From assembly GCF_001029105.3 (NCBI RefSeq), contig NZ_CP011807.3:2046001-2110000 (forward strand): 64,000 nt of DNA, written 5' to 3'. The DNA is from Pandoraea faecigallinarum (GTDB lineage: Bacteria > Pseudomonadota > Gammaproteobacteria > Burkholderiales > Burkholderiaceae). The position numbers were made by a program, and so were the translations under genes. Below are positions 1 through 7,906 of the stretch, in pieces. The first letter of the stretch is position 1. Each line of letters starts with the position of its first letter. The notes beneath the pieces are model-generated. The model worked only from the letters and a program-made list of their open reading frames with translations, was not told the origin of the DNA and did not search any database.

Positions 1-42
1 CGCGTCGATCGAACGAACGATCGCCCGGCGCATCGCCAGACC

Positions 43-246
43 TTAGATGGGCTGGATGTTGCTGGCTTGACGGCCCTTCGGTCCCATCTTCACTTCGAAG
101 CTGACCTTCTGGTTTTCCTGCAGGGACTTGAAGCCCTTTGCCTGGATTTCCGAGAAGTGGGCGAAGAGATCTTCACCGCCTTCGTCCGGCGTAATAAAAC
201 CAAAACCCTTGGCGTCGTTGAACCACTTGACGGTACCAGTTGCCAT
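43..246 (-). CDS. cspA: Cold-shock domain protein, CspA family
   Basis: A 67-aa single cold-shock (OB-fold) domain protein. These bind single-stranded RNA or DNA and act as RNA chaperones in the cytoplasm. The sequence shows both RNA-binding motifs: RNP1 as KGFGFI (about residues 13-18) and RNP2 as DLFAHF (about residues 26-31). The start is N-terminal [11 protein letters not shown], typical of the family, preceded by an AAGGA ribosome site. Length is that of a normal family member. Genomes of this group carry several csp paralogues, so whether this one is cold-inducible or constitutive cannot be told. The long gene-free stretch upstream would allow a structured 5' leader, as in cold-inducible csp genes, but I did not identify one. 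Confidence 0.95.
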   Translation of the reverse strand: MATGTVKWFNDAKGFGFITPDEGGEDLFAHFSEIQAKGFKSLQENQKVSFEVKMGPKGRQASNIQPI

Positions 247-1086
247 TTCTTAAATCCTTAAAGTTTTCAAATGAGCGAGCGAGATGCTCAGCGAGCGCAT
301 GACATTAAAGCTGATCAGGTACAACCGAGTTGACGCAGAGGGCGACATTAGATGACACAAGACTCGCCATACAACGTTCATGCACCCGTTTTTTTACGGG
401 AAAGGTGGGAAGGTGTCAAGCAGGGAAACTGTGGGATTGTTGATCCACGCCAGTTTCCAGCCATTTTTCGTTGCGATGCGACATGCATTCGGCGTTACCG
501 GACGGCCGGTCGAATTCGTTTCGCACATTTCGCAAGGTCGTGTCACGCCGCAGGCGCAGAATTTCCCGTTTGCCGGGAAGCCGGCTCGTCAGGGTGAGAG
601 AGGCCGGGTGTAAATGGCGCGGAAATCGCGAGACGAAAAATCTTTCACGAAGGCCGCACATAGGCAGCCGCCATGTGGCGCAGGCACAACGCACGTATTG
701 ACGCGCGCGCTTGTCACCGAGATGTCACCGCACTGTGTGCTTCGGCCGACCTTCCGAAGCGTCGCTGCACCGGTGGCTTCGTGCGCATGCCGGCCGACCG
801 GCCGCCAAAACGCGGCCGCGCGCCGGGAGAAACGTGTTTTGTGCGCTGCCGCACGGTTTTCATATTGCCTAGGTATTTTCCCTAGCAACGCACAAAGCGC
901 GCGCCATTGCTCGGTTTTGCGATAGCAAAAATGATTCTCATCGCCCTCAAATTCGACCGGCGCGTGCCGTTAACGGCCTCATGGTCGGCTCGCGACGGCG
1001 GTGCAACACGTTGCGTCGTGAAGTCATCATGATGAGACAAACACGCTAGGCGGCCGCGCAGTGCCGCGTGTCTTTCGAGACCTTAC
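247..1086. other. Gene-free region between csp and diguanylate cyclase
   Basis: About 840 bp without a convincing gene. Open frames here lack ribosome sites and family features. The first part is the probable leader and promoter of the minus-strand csp gene; the last 150 bp should hold the promoter of the plus-strand GGDEF gene. An AT-rich patch with CCTAGG and CCCTAG half-sites lies near 868-886. Otherwise I see no RNA gene or strong repeat. Confidence 0.5.
930..941. promoter_or_regulatory. Possible Fur-box-like sequence
   Basis: AATGATTCTCAT matches 10 of 12 bases of the core AATGATAATCAT of the Fur consensus. It lies about 150 bp upstream of the diguanylate cyclase start. A single partial match in a long intergenic region is weak evidence for iron control. 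Confidence 0.2.
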
Positions 1087-2169
1087 GTGGCATCCAATCA
1101 GGCACCGACGCTCGACTCTCTGCAATCGCTGCTGGCAACCGTCCAGCGCAACGAGCGCTCGCTAAAACGTTTTCAGGACATCGAACTGGCACTCATGGGC
1201 GCGCCGGATTTCGGTCAGTTCCTGGAAGTGGTGCTCAACCGCCTGCGCCACGACTTCGATTTGTCGGGCGTGCGCCTGATGCTCGCGGAGGTCGACGATA
1301 CGTTGCGCGACCTCATCGACACCGCCGAAGGCATTCGCGCTCTCGATGCCGGTCTGTGCATCGCGCAGGACGCCGGCGCCTTCGCCGCCGTGTGCGGCAA
1401 CGGTCAGCTCTGGATCGGTGCGCCGCGTGAGCGTCATGCGCCGTTATTCGGGGCGCGTGCGCCGGCGAGCGCCGTCGTGATGCCGCTCGCCCGCAACGGC
1501 CGCTATATCGGCGTGATTGCATTGGGCAGCCGCGATGCGCGCCGCTTCGCGCCCGAGATGGCCACCGATTTTCTCGAACGCTTCGGTGCGGTCGTCGCGG
1601 TCTGTCTCGAGAACATGTGGAATCGCGAACGTCTGAAGCGCATCGGCCTGACCGATCCGCTCACGGGATTGTCGAATCGCCGTTACTTCGATCAACGTCT
1701 GCGAGAGGAAGTCATTCGCGGCGCGCGTTACGGTGCGCCGCTCGCCTGCCTGCTCATCGATATCGATCATTTCAAGCGTGTCAACGACAGTCACGGTCAT
1801 GCGACCGGTGACCGCGCGTTGCGTGCAGCGAGCGCCTGCATGCGTGCCCAGTTACGCGTGACCGACACACTGGCGCGTTACGGCGGCGAGGAATTTGCGG
1901 CGCTGCTCGTACAGACGGAACGGAACTGGGCGGGGACGGTCGCGGAACGCGTGCGTCGCGCCGTGGCGCGCCTGGAAGTCCCCGACGACGGCGGCTCGCT
2001 CGTACCGCTCACCATCTCCATCGGACTGGCCAGCGTCGATCCGAGCGGCATTACCGATCCGGAAACGCTGCCGATGCGCTTGCTCGGTGCAGCTGACGCC
2101 GCGCTGTATGCCGCCAAACGCTCGGGCCGCGACCGTGTCGTTGTCGCGCCCGCCGTCGGCCTGCGATAG
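1087..2169 (+). CDS. Diguanylate cyclase (N-terminal GAF-like/DUF484-type sensor, C-terminal GGDEF)
   Basis: A 360-aa protein that should make cyclic di-GMP from two GTP. Residues about 20-180 resemble a GAF/DUF484 sensory module. The C-terminal half is a GGDEF domain with active-site RYGGEEF. An RxxD motif (RVTD) sits exactly five residues before GGEEF, which is the canonical allosteric I-site, so product inhibition by c-di-GMP is expected. No membrane segment is seen, so it is probably cytosolic. The start is GTG at 1087; no better ATG lies in frame and the ribosome site is poor. A PilZ-type c-di-GMP receptor lies elsewhere in the window (27.7 kb) but is not linked. The signal sensed is unknown. 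Confidence 0.9.
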   Translation: MASNQAPTLDSLQSLLATVQRNERSLKRFQDIELALMGAPDFGQFLEVVLNRLRHDFDLSGVRLMLAEVDDTLRDLIDTAEGIRALDAGLCIAQDAGAFAAVCGNGQLWIGAPRERHAPLFGARAPASAVVMPLARNGRYIGVIALGSRDARRFAPEMATDFLERFGAVVAVCLENMWNRERLKRIGLTDPLTGLSNRRYFDQRLREEVIRGARYGAPLACLLIDIDHFKRVNDSHGHATGDRALRAASACMRAQLRVTDTLARYGGEEFAALLVQTERNWAGTVAERVRRAVARLEVPDDGGSLVPLTISIGLASVDPSGITDPETLPMRLLGAADAALYAAKRSGRDRVVVAPAVGLR

Positions 2170-2196
2170 GGGCTTCGATAGGGCCTTCGATAGGCT
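2164..2196. repeat. Three tandem 10-12 bp units (CTTCGATAGGG-like)
   Basis: Near-identical units of CTTCGATAGGG run between the stop codons of the convergent diguanylate cyclase and AEC permease genes. It looks like a small tandem expansion with no clear function. Confidence 0.6.
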
Positions 2197-3141
2197 TCAC
2201 CGACTGAACCACCCGATCAGCAGCGACACCGTCACCACCGACAGCACCGTGGAAATCAGAATCGCGCGGGAGGCGACGGCCGCTTCGCGTCCGTAGAGCT
2301 GCGCGAGCATGAACGGCCCCGTGCCGATGGGCAACGCCGATAACAGCAGCGCGCTGTGGGCCCAGATCGCGGGAAGATCGAATACGCGGAATGCGAGGAA
2401 CGCGGTGATCGCCGGCTGGAACACCAGCTTCAATCCGACGAGACGTCCGACGGTGCTCGCAATGCGAGGCGCTTTCGCCGCCCCGGCGCTCTGCGCGAGA
2501 AACATACCGATGGCGACGAGCGCGCAGGGGCTCGCGGCGCCGCCGAGCAGCGTGGTGAAGTGCAGCACCGGCGCGGGCAGCGCGAAGCCCGCCGCGGCCA
2601 CCGCCATGCCGACGAAGGGCGAGACAACCAGCGGATTGCGGATCAGGGCGCGCGCGACGAACCCGGCGGTACGACGCCAGTTCGGCGTCGCTTGCAAATC
2701 CGTTTCGATGATGGCGATGGAGATCGCAAAGAGCACTGTGGCCGTAAGCAGCATGGCCACGACGACTGCCGGCACGCTGGCCGGACCGAACGCCACCAGA
2801 CAAAGCGGCAAACCCATGAAACCCGCGTTCGGGTACGCCGCGCCCATGCCTTCGATGCTCGCATCGGTCAGGCGTGCGCGTACGGTGCGGTCCAGAAGAA
2901 GCGACAGCGCGAATGTCGCGGCCATGCCGCCGCCGAACGCGCCGAGAAAGCCCGGGTTGACGAGTTCCGCCCACGTGATCTGCGCCATCGACTGGAACAG
3001 CACGGCGGGCAATGCCAGGTACACGACAAAACGATTGAGCGCATCGAGTGCGCTGTCGCCGAGCCACGCCCGGCGTGCGCAAACATAGCCGAGAAAGATC
3101 AACCCGAAGACGGGGAACGCGGCGGAGATGACGGCTTGCAC
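2197..3141 (-). CDS. AEC-family permease (auxin efflux carrier-like)
   Basis: A 314-aa very hydrophobic inner-membrane protein with about ten membrane segments. It starts MQAVISAAFPVFGLIFLGY, as in bacterial AEC transporters (the MdcF/malonate and organic-acid carrier group). The family exports or imports small organic acids; the substrate here is unknown. Length is normal. It lies 12 bp downstream of a GntR-type regulator on the same strand (3154-3930), so the two are probably co-transcribed and the regulator probably controls the permease in response to a carboxylate. It converges with the diguanylate cyclase gene. Confidence 0.88.
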   Translation of the reverse strand: MQAVISAAFPVFGLIFLGYVCARRAWLGDSALDALNRFVVYLALPAVLFQSMAQITWAELVNPGFLGAFGGGMAATFALSLLLDRTVRARLTDASIEGMGAAYPNAGFMGLPLCLVAFGPASVPAVVVAMLLTATVLFAISIAIIETDLQATPNWRRTAGFVARALIRNPLVVSPFVGMAVAAAGFALPAPVLHFTTLLGGAASPCALVAIGMFLAQSAGAAKAPRIASTVGRLVGLKLVFQPAITAFLAFRVFDLPAIWAHSALLLSALPIGTGPFMLAQLYGREAAVASRAILISTVLSVVTVSLLIGWFSR

Positions 3142-3153
3142 GGGGACAGTCCT

Positions 3154-3930
3154 TCAGTTCGAGGGTTTCAGACGCGCAAGCCATTCGCGACGCGCGTTGC
3201 CGCCGTCGGTCTCGGTATGTTGGCGCGCCGCGGATTCGGCACCGTCGGGATCGCCGGCCGCGATGCGCGCCACGATCTCGCCATGTTCGTGCCAGACAAC
3301 TTCCTGCATCGGCAACGTGCCGAGCGTAGCCGCCATCGCGCGCATGATGTGCGGCCACTGCGGGGCGACCGTCTGCGCAATCAACGGATTGCCCGACGCG
3401 TCGTGCAGCGCCGTGTGAAACGCCACTTCCACACGTACCTGACGCGCCACCGGTGTGCCGCGCGTCATCGACATCCCGGCCGCGACAGTGTCCTGCAACC
3501 GTGCCAGCGCATGCTGCGGCAAGGCGCCTTCGGCCATGCGCGTGGCGGCAAGCCGTGCGGCCAATCCATCGAGCGCGGTGCGCACCTGATAAAGCTGACG
3601 CAAATGGTTCGCGTCGATGGGGGCGACCTCCAGTCCCTGACGCCCGCTGTCGCAAACCAGGCCATCGCGCTTGAGCAATTGCAGCGCATGGCTCACTGGC
3701 TGACGCGATACCCCCAGCGAATCGGCGAGTTCCGCCTGACGGATGCGTTCCCCCGGCGGTAGCGTGAGATCGGCGATGGCGTCGCGCAGGCGCGCGTACA
3801 CCTGATCGATCAGCACCGGGGCGCTTGCGAGCGGGGAGAGGGGCGGAAGAGGGGAAAGGGGAGCGGCGGAGGCGCTGGGGATGTCCGCCTCGGTAGCGGA
3901 CTCAGCGGCGGATTCGGCGGCGGACGGCAT
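3154..3930 (-). CDS. GntR-family transcriptional regulator, FCD (FadR-type) subgroup
   Basis: A 258-aa DNA-binding repressor or activator. The winged helix-turn-helix is at about residues 40-105 (RLRDAIADLTLPPGERI, then ADSLGVSRQPVSHAL). It is followed by an all-helical FCD ligand domain with metal-binding-type His and Asp residues (FHTALHDASGNPL, HGEIVARIAAGD, ending with an RQH motif). The first 35 residues are an Ala/Ser/Pro low-complexity extension (repeats of SAAESA and PLSPLPP) of no obvious function. The true start could be further in, because the upstream ribosome site is weak. Its partner is the AEC permease immediately downstream. Ligands of FCD regulators are usually small organic acids. 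Confidence 0.9.
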   Translation of the reverse strand: MPSAAESAAESATEADIPSASAAPLSPLPPLSPLASAPVLIDQVYARLRDAIADLTLPPGERIRQAELADSLGVSRQPVSHALQLLKRDGLVCDSGRQGLEVAPIDANHLRQLYQVRTALDGLAARLAATRMAEGALPQHALARLQDTVAAGMSMTRGTPVARQVRVEVAFHTALHDASGNPLIAQTVAPQWPHIMRAMAATLGTLPMQEVVWHEHGEIVARIAAGDPDGAESAARQHTETDGGNARREWLARLKPSN

Positions 3931-3970
3931 AGGGCGAAGGACGTTACCGGCATTGCCGGATTCCGTGATA

Positions 3971-3990
3971 TTTGGAATTCCGAATTCTAC
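3971..3990. promoter_or_regulatory. AT-rich dyad upstream of the GntR gene
   Basis: Overlapping short palindromes (GGAATTCC and GAATTC) lie about 45 bp upstream of the regulator start. The position suits an autoregulatory operator. It is not a classical TGGTnnnACCA FadR-type site, so the assignment is tentative. Confidence 0.3.
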
Positions 3991-4048
3991 GCCGATTGGC
4001 GAACGCTGGCCAGAAATTTTCCGGACAGCACTCAGCGCGCAACCACGC

Positions 4049-4378
4049 TTACTCGCTGGAATCGAGTTCGGGCGGGGACATCGAGGCGTTGGCGGGACTG
4101 GACGCCGTGGAGGCGGAGGAGGCGGAGCGCGCGGGCGTCTGAAGCAGGGCCTGCATGGTCGTGCGCGTGCGTTGGAGGCGGCGGGCGAGGGCCCACGCCT
4201 CGGCTTCGGTGGCGAAGAGCCCCACGATCAAATGCGGTTCGGCGGCGAAACCGTCGGAGAACAGGCCGATGTTCTTGGCGATCATTTCGCTGGCCCGCTC
4301 GACCGAGACAGTATATTGACGCGGCGAACGGTACTGATTGACGACTACGGCGAAGGCGCGGGAGAACGCGTCGGACAT
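4049..4378 (-). CDS. Hypothetical protein, 109 aa
   Basis: Not recognised. The start at 4378 (MSDAFSRAFAVVVNQY) is chosen because a near-perfect AGGAGGT ribosome site precedes it; open frame further upstream has no such site. Residues 1-70 look like a compact alpha/beta fold (AVVVNQYRSPRQYTVSV, then HLIVGLFATEAEAWALARRL). The last 35 residues are Ser/Ala/Pro-rich and probably disordered. No signal peptide, membrane segment or cysteine cluster is present. It stands alone between the GntR regulator and a small membrane protein. Confidence 0.65.
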   Translation of the reverse strand: MSDAFSRAFAVVVNQYRSPRQYTVSVERASEMIAKNIGLFSDGFAAEPHLIVGLFATEAEAWALARRLQRTRTTMQALLQTPARSASSASTASSPANASMSPPELDSSE

Positions 4379-4819
4379 GCGCAGACCTCCTCTGTCGGCG
4401 GTGCGCCAGCCCCCGGCGTCTGCCGTGCAAGGGCGCGCACATGCGTTGCACTTCCGGTGATTGTAGGCGATGGCGCGATGCCCGTCGGCCCGAAAGGGAC
4501 AAAACGATGTCGTTGGGCACCGGGAGATCGCGTCGCGGCGGCCGCCAAAAAAGAGCCGCCGAGCGGGTCGGCGGCGCAACAGAGAGGGTGACAGCGCAAC
4601 CGAGGTTGCCGAAACGGAGCTTAGGGACCGGCGATGACAGCACCGTGACCGGGCATCGCGTTTCGATGGAGCGAACACCGCAAGCCACGCGCGCTCATGG
4701 GCCGTGGACGGGAACGCCGGGGAGACCGGGGAAACCGGGGAAACTGGGGGAATTGCCGCCCACCGCGCCGGAGCGCGTCGACGACCTTCCGCAGCCCTGC
4801 GGTGCCTGACGCGCGCCGG
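4379..4819. other. Gene-free stretch with a short G-rich tandem repeat
   Basis: About 440 bp with no convincing gene. Around 4716-4755 a unit of roughly GGGGAAACC is repeated four times with variation, a small minisatellite. The rest shows nothing clear beyond the leader of the 109-aa gene at 4379-4395. Confidence 0.5.
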
Positions 4820-5008
4820 CTATACGAGCACGGGCAGCGCCTCCACGACAAGGAGCGCGACGAGCGCCCCGACGACCGCGCCGGCCGCGCGAAGACTATA
4901 GCGCGTGGTCCGGGTGGCAACGGGGATACCGCCAACGAGCAGGGCGCCGGCCACCGCCATCGGCAGGAACAAGGTCAGGTCGTAGAGATTGAAGTGGAAT
5001 GCGGGCAT
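4820..5008 (-). CDS. Small two-helix membrane protein, 62 aa
   Basis: Begins MPAFHFNLYDLTLFLPMAVA, then GALLVGGIPVA and a second helix AAGAVVGALVALLVVEALPVLV. This predicts two transmembrane segments joined by a short basic loop (TRTTRYSLR). The start at 5008 follows an AGGAGA ribosome site; longer frames do not have one. A second protein of the same size and plan lies at 15404-15589 (shared ending pattern A-x-x-x-E-x-x-P-x-L). I read the two as distant paralogues. Function is unknown. Confidence 0.6.
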   Translation of the reverse strand: MPAFHFNLYDLTLFLPMAVAGALLVGGIPVATRTTRYSLRAAGAVVGALVALLVVEALPVLV

Positions 5009-5071
5009 CGTTCTTATCTCCTCTCCTTGGTGCCCTTCCACTATAGGACGGTGCGCGAGGATGCCCAAATT

Positions 5072-5086
5072 TGGTGCGGCGCACCA
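5072..5086. promoter_or_regulatory. Perfect dyad TGGTGCG-G-CGCACCA
   Basis: Seven-base inverted repeats around one base, 64 bp upstream of the 62-aa membrane protein start. It resembles half of the dyad in front of glnA at 18433-18457 (GGTGCG-CTA-CGCACC). It could be an operator, possibly for the same regulator, but this is a short match. Confidence 0.35.
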
Positions 5087-5151
5087 TGTTGCAGACCGCG
5101 CAGAGGCTGGTGTGACGTGTGTCAGCGGCATCGGCATGTCCGCGCACGCCG

Positions 5152-5190
5152 CTCGGGTCCCCCCGCGCCTCGGGTCCCCCCGCGCCTCGG
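5152..5190. repeat. Tandem 17-bp repeat, 2.3 copies
   Basis: The unit CTCGGGTCCCCCCGCGC occurs twice without mismatch, followed by CTCGG. It ends one base before the stop codon of the 68-aa secreted protein, so it lies in that gene's 3' untranslated region. Confidence 0.85.
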
Positions 5191-5191
5191 A

Positions 5192-5398
5192 TCAGTCTTC
5201 CTGACGAACCGCGTGCATCTTGCGGCGAGCGTTCCACATCTCCATGTCCTTGCGTGTGCGCACGCGCTCGCCGACGGCAATGCCGGCCGGTTGTGCATGA
5301 GACGCCGACATGGCAGTATCGCTCGCCTCGCTGCGTGCCTGCACCATCATTACGAGCGTCAACAGCGAGGCGGCAAGCGCCAGTAGGATCAGCTTCAT
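5192..5398 (-). CDS. Small secreted or periplasmic protein, 68 aa
   Basis: Starts MKLILLALAASLLTLVMMVQA, a classical Sec signal peptide with a probable cut after VQA. The mature part is about 47 residues, polar and rich in Met, Arg and Lys (RKDMEMWNARRKMHAVRQED). No domain is recognised. The start at 5398 has a G-rich ribosome site; a longer reading frame to 5551 has no support. A periplasmic role is inferred only from the signal peptide. Confidence 0.55.
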   Translation of the reverse strand: MKLILLALAASLLTLVMMVQARSEASDTAMSASHAQPAGIAVGERVRTRKDMEMWNARRKMHAVRQED

Positions 5399-6002
5399 AA
5401 GGCCCCCGGTAAATCTCTGGTGAGTCTGGTCGTTATTTGCCGACGTCGTGCTACGTCGAGCCGACATCGTGCGTCGCTGCCGCTGCGCAGGGTGGTCGTA
5501 CGGACCGGCCTTCAAGACGCCATGCCCGCGATGCCCATGCAGTGGTTCCATCTTGCATGCTGAGGGACTTCGCTGCCGCAGTTGCCTGACGGTCTGGGGC
5601 CTCGGGGTGTCTCACGCCGCAATTTTGCATCGGCGGCATCATAGCGTGTGAATGTGACAGCTTTCCGGGACTTCCCAAAACTCCACAGCCGGGCACGGGG
5701 CGGCACTGTGCAACGTGCAGTTGCCCATCCTTTACCGTATAGCGACGCGTGCAGCGAAAAGTTTAGAAATCATGACAATTTTCTACTGACATGGGCGCGC
5801 GTCGAAACGCGGCATACGTTCACCCGGGGCCGGGACAATGTCACGCGTCGCGTCGCGAGGTAAGATAGCTGCCATATCTTGCAAGAGGGCTCGCAAGAGG
5901 GCTCGCAACGGATCTCGCCAGGCAGCGCCGGTCGCCATGCCGCGCGTAGCCGGGACAAGGGCCGTCCCTTTGCCGACTTCCCGGACTTTCTCGTATATCG
6001 TC
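5399..6002. other. Gene-free region upstream of S-formylglutathione hydrolase
   Basis: About 600 bp with no gene I can support. Just upstream of the hydrolase (5880-5915) a 12-bp unit GCAAGAGGGCTC is directly repeated twice, followed by a partial third copy. No tRNA-like or strong terminator structure was seen. Confidence 0.45.
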
Positions 6003-6857
6003 ATGCTCGAACTCATTTCAGAACACCGTTGCTTCGGTGGCGCGCAGCGCTTTTATCGCCATACGTCGTCCGTCATCGGTCTGCCGATGCGCTTTTCCGT
6101 CTTCGTGCCGCCGCAGGCGCGCGACGGACGTGCCGTGCCCGCATTGTTTTACCTGGCCGGGCTGACGTCTACGGAAGAGACGTTCATGATCAAGGGCGGG
6201 GCGCAGTGGCTTGCCGCCGAGCATGGCGTGGCGCTGATTGCGCCCGATACGAGCCCGCGCGGGGCGGGCGTGGCGGGCGAGAGCGACGCATGGGATTTCG
6301 GCGTTGGGGCGGGCTTCTATCTCGATGCCACTCAGGCACCGTGGTCCACGCATTACCGCATGTACAGCTACATCGTCGACGAGCTTTATCGCCTGGTGAC
6401 GACATCGTTGCCGGTCGATGCCGAGCGTATCGGCATCTTCGGCCACTCGATGGGCGGTCACGGCGCGCTGACGATTGCACTGCGCAACCCCGGCAAGTTC
6501 CGGTCCGTGTCGGCCTTTGCTCCGATTGCCGCGCCGATGCAGTGCCCGTGGGGCGAAAAGGCGTTCACTGGCTATCTGGGGACGGATCGCGAGACGTGGC
6601 GTCAATACGACGCGAGCGAACTGATGGCGAAGGCGGGACAGGCCGTTTTCCCGGGCGGTATTCTGGTCGATCAGGGGCTGAGCGATCAATTCCTCCAGGC
6701 GCAACTGCATCCCGACATCTTCGAGCGCGCCTGCCGTCAGGCCGGACAGCCGCTGAACCTGCGTCGTCACGAGGGCTACGACCACGGCTACTACTTCATT
6801 CAGACGTTCATGGCGGACCATCTGTCGCATCACGCCGAACATTTGCGCGCGTACTGA
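6003..6857 (+). CDS. fghA: S-formylglutathione hydrolase
   Basis: A 284-aa esterase-D-type alpha/beta hydrolase that splits S-formylglutathione to formate and glutathione, the last step of glutathione-dependent formaldehyde detoxification in the cytoplasm. The nucleophile Ser149 sits in GHSMGGHG. The oxyanion/Asp region DQGLSDQFL and the catalytic His in GYDHGYYFI are intact. Start MLELISEHRCFGG is the family start, so the longer open frame reaching back to 5838 is rejected. The usual partner, the class III alcohol dehydrogenase (adhC/frmA), is not beside it, so the pathway is split in this genome or the partner lies outside the window. Confidence 0.95.
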   Translation: MLELISEHRCFGGAQRFYRHTSSVIGLPMRFSVFVPPQARDGRAVPALFYLAGLTSTEETFMIKGGAQWLAAEHGVALIAPDTSPRGAGVAGESDAWDFGVGAGFYLDATQAPWSTHYRMYSYIVDELYRLVTTSLPVDAERIGIFGHSMGGHGALTIALRNPGKFRSVSAFAPIAAPMQCPWGEKAFTGYLGTDRETWRQYDASELMAKAGQAVFPGGILVDQGLSDQFLQAQLHPDIFERACRQAGQPLNLRRHEGYDHGYYFIQTFMADHLSHHAEHLRAY

Positions 6858-6884
6858 TCCGCGCCGCCCGTCCTCCAGCGTGCG

Positions 6885-7745
6885 TTACACCGCGCGCGCT
6901 TCATAATGGCGCGAGGGGGCGACGATCTCGTCCTGCGCGCGCACGATCTCCAGTTCGTAGCGTCCGGCCAGATGGGTGACGGACAAGACGGCGTCGACCG
7001 CCGCCAGCGTGTGTTCGAACGCCTCACGAACCGTATCGCCCTTGAGCAGTCGCGCGAGAAACACGCCTGAGGTCAGGTCGCCTACACCGACCGGGTGACG
7101 CGAGAACGGATACAGCGGGCGAGCTCCATGCCACGCCTCGTCGTTGGTGACGACCAGCATCTCGAAGCTATCGGCGGACTTGCCCGCATATTCCAGATGC
7201 TTGACCAGCACCATCTTCGGCCCGCGAGCGAGCAGGGCGCGGCAAGCGGCAAGGGCGTCTTCGAACGTCTGGATGGGATGTTGCGACAGCTTTTCCAGTT
7301 CGAGGTGATTGGGCGTCATGATGTCCGCGACGGCGGGCATGTGCTCGACGAGATATTGCTCGATGCCAGGCTTGACCTGACATCCCTTCTCCGGATGCCC
7401 CATCACGGGATCGCAAAGATAGATCGCGGCCGGATTGGCGTACTTCACGCGCTGCACTGCGGCGAGCACGAAGCTTGCCTGCTCCGGCGCTCCCAGATAC
7501 CCGGAAAGGACCGCGTCGCAATTAACCAGTTCGCCAATGTCGGCAATGCCGTCGACCAGCTTCAGAATGTCGTCGCTCGGCAGCGCCTGCCCCGTCCATT
7601 TGCCGTACTGCGTGTGATTCGAGAATTGCACGGTATGGATTGGCCACACGTTGACGCCGAGACGCCGCATCGGAAATTCGGCGGCGCTGTTGCCGGCGTG
7701 GCCGAACACGACGTGGGACTGAATGCTGAGAACGTTTTTCATCAT
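6885..7745 (-). CDS. pdxY: Pyridoxal kinase PdxY
   Basis: A 286-aa ribokinase-fold kinase that phosphorylates pyridoxal to pyridoxal 5'-phosphate in the B6 salvage pathway. It shows the PdxY signatures [19 protein letters not shown] at the N-terminus, [11 protein letters not shown] in the middle and the catalytic anion-hole motif GVGDLTSG near residue 225. I start at 7745 (MMKNVLS) because E. coli PdxY also begins MMKN; a start one codon later is equally possible. The ribosome site is weak. Downstream of EF-G on the same strand but separated by a terminator, so probably independently transcribed. Confidence 0.94.
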   Translation of the reverse strand: MMKNVLSIQSHVVFGHAGNSAAEFPMRRLGVNVWPIHTVQFSNHTQYGKWTGQALPSDDILKLVDGIADIGELVNCDAVLSGYLGAPEQASFVLAAVQRVKYANPAAIYLCDPVMGHPEKGCQVKPGIEQYLVEHMPAVADIMTPNHLELEKLSQHPIQTFEDALAACRALLARGPKMVLVKHLEYAGKSADSFEMLVVTNDEAWHGARPLYPFSRHPVGVGDLTSGVFLARLLKGDTVREAFEHTLAAVDAVLSVTHLAGRYELEIVRAQDEIVAPSRHYEARAV

Positions 7746-7770
7746 GATGAACGCGGGAAGCAAAAACACG

Positions 7771-7840
7771 AAAAAAAACAAAACGCCCGCGAGCGGCACG
7801 TCTCCGAACCCCGGGTGAAGACGTCTGCGTTGCGGGCGTT
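7771..7840 (-). terminator. Rho-independent terminator of fusA
   Basis: On the minus strand an outer stem AACGCCCGC / GCGGGCGTT closes a loop that contains a second GACGT stem, followed by a run of eight T residues. It sits between the EF-G stop (7907) and pdxY. Confidence 0.75.
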
Positions 7841-7906
7841 GAGCGCCGGTGGTGCGGGCAACGGCGTATTTTGCCTTGCCGTGCCTGCGCCCGGCGGGCG
7901 ACTTCC

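Noticed and set aside
352..925. Several short frames in the csp-GGDEF gap
   Set aside because: No ribosome site, no family feature, unlike codon use; left as intergenic.
2051..3655. 534-codon frame opposite to the permease and regulator genes, and similar long frames in GC-rich genes
   Set aside because: Arg/Ala-rich shadow with no ribosome site or conserved motifs. The AEC and GntR reading frames on the same DNA show clear families.
5838..6002. Upstream extension of S-formylglutathione hydrolase
   Set aside because: It adds 55 residues not found in the family and includes a short DNA repeat; conserved sequence begins at 6003.
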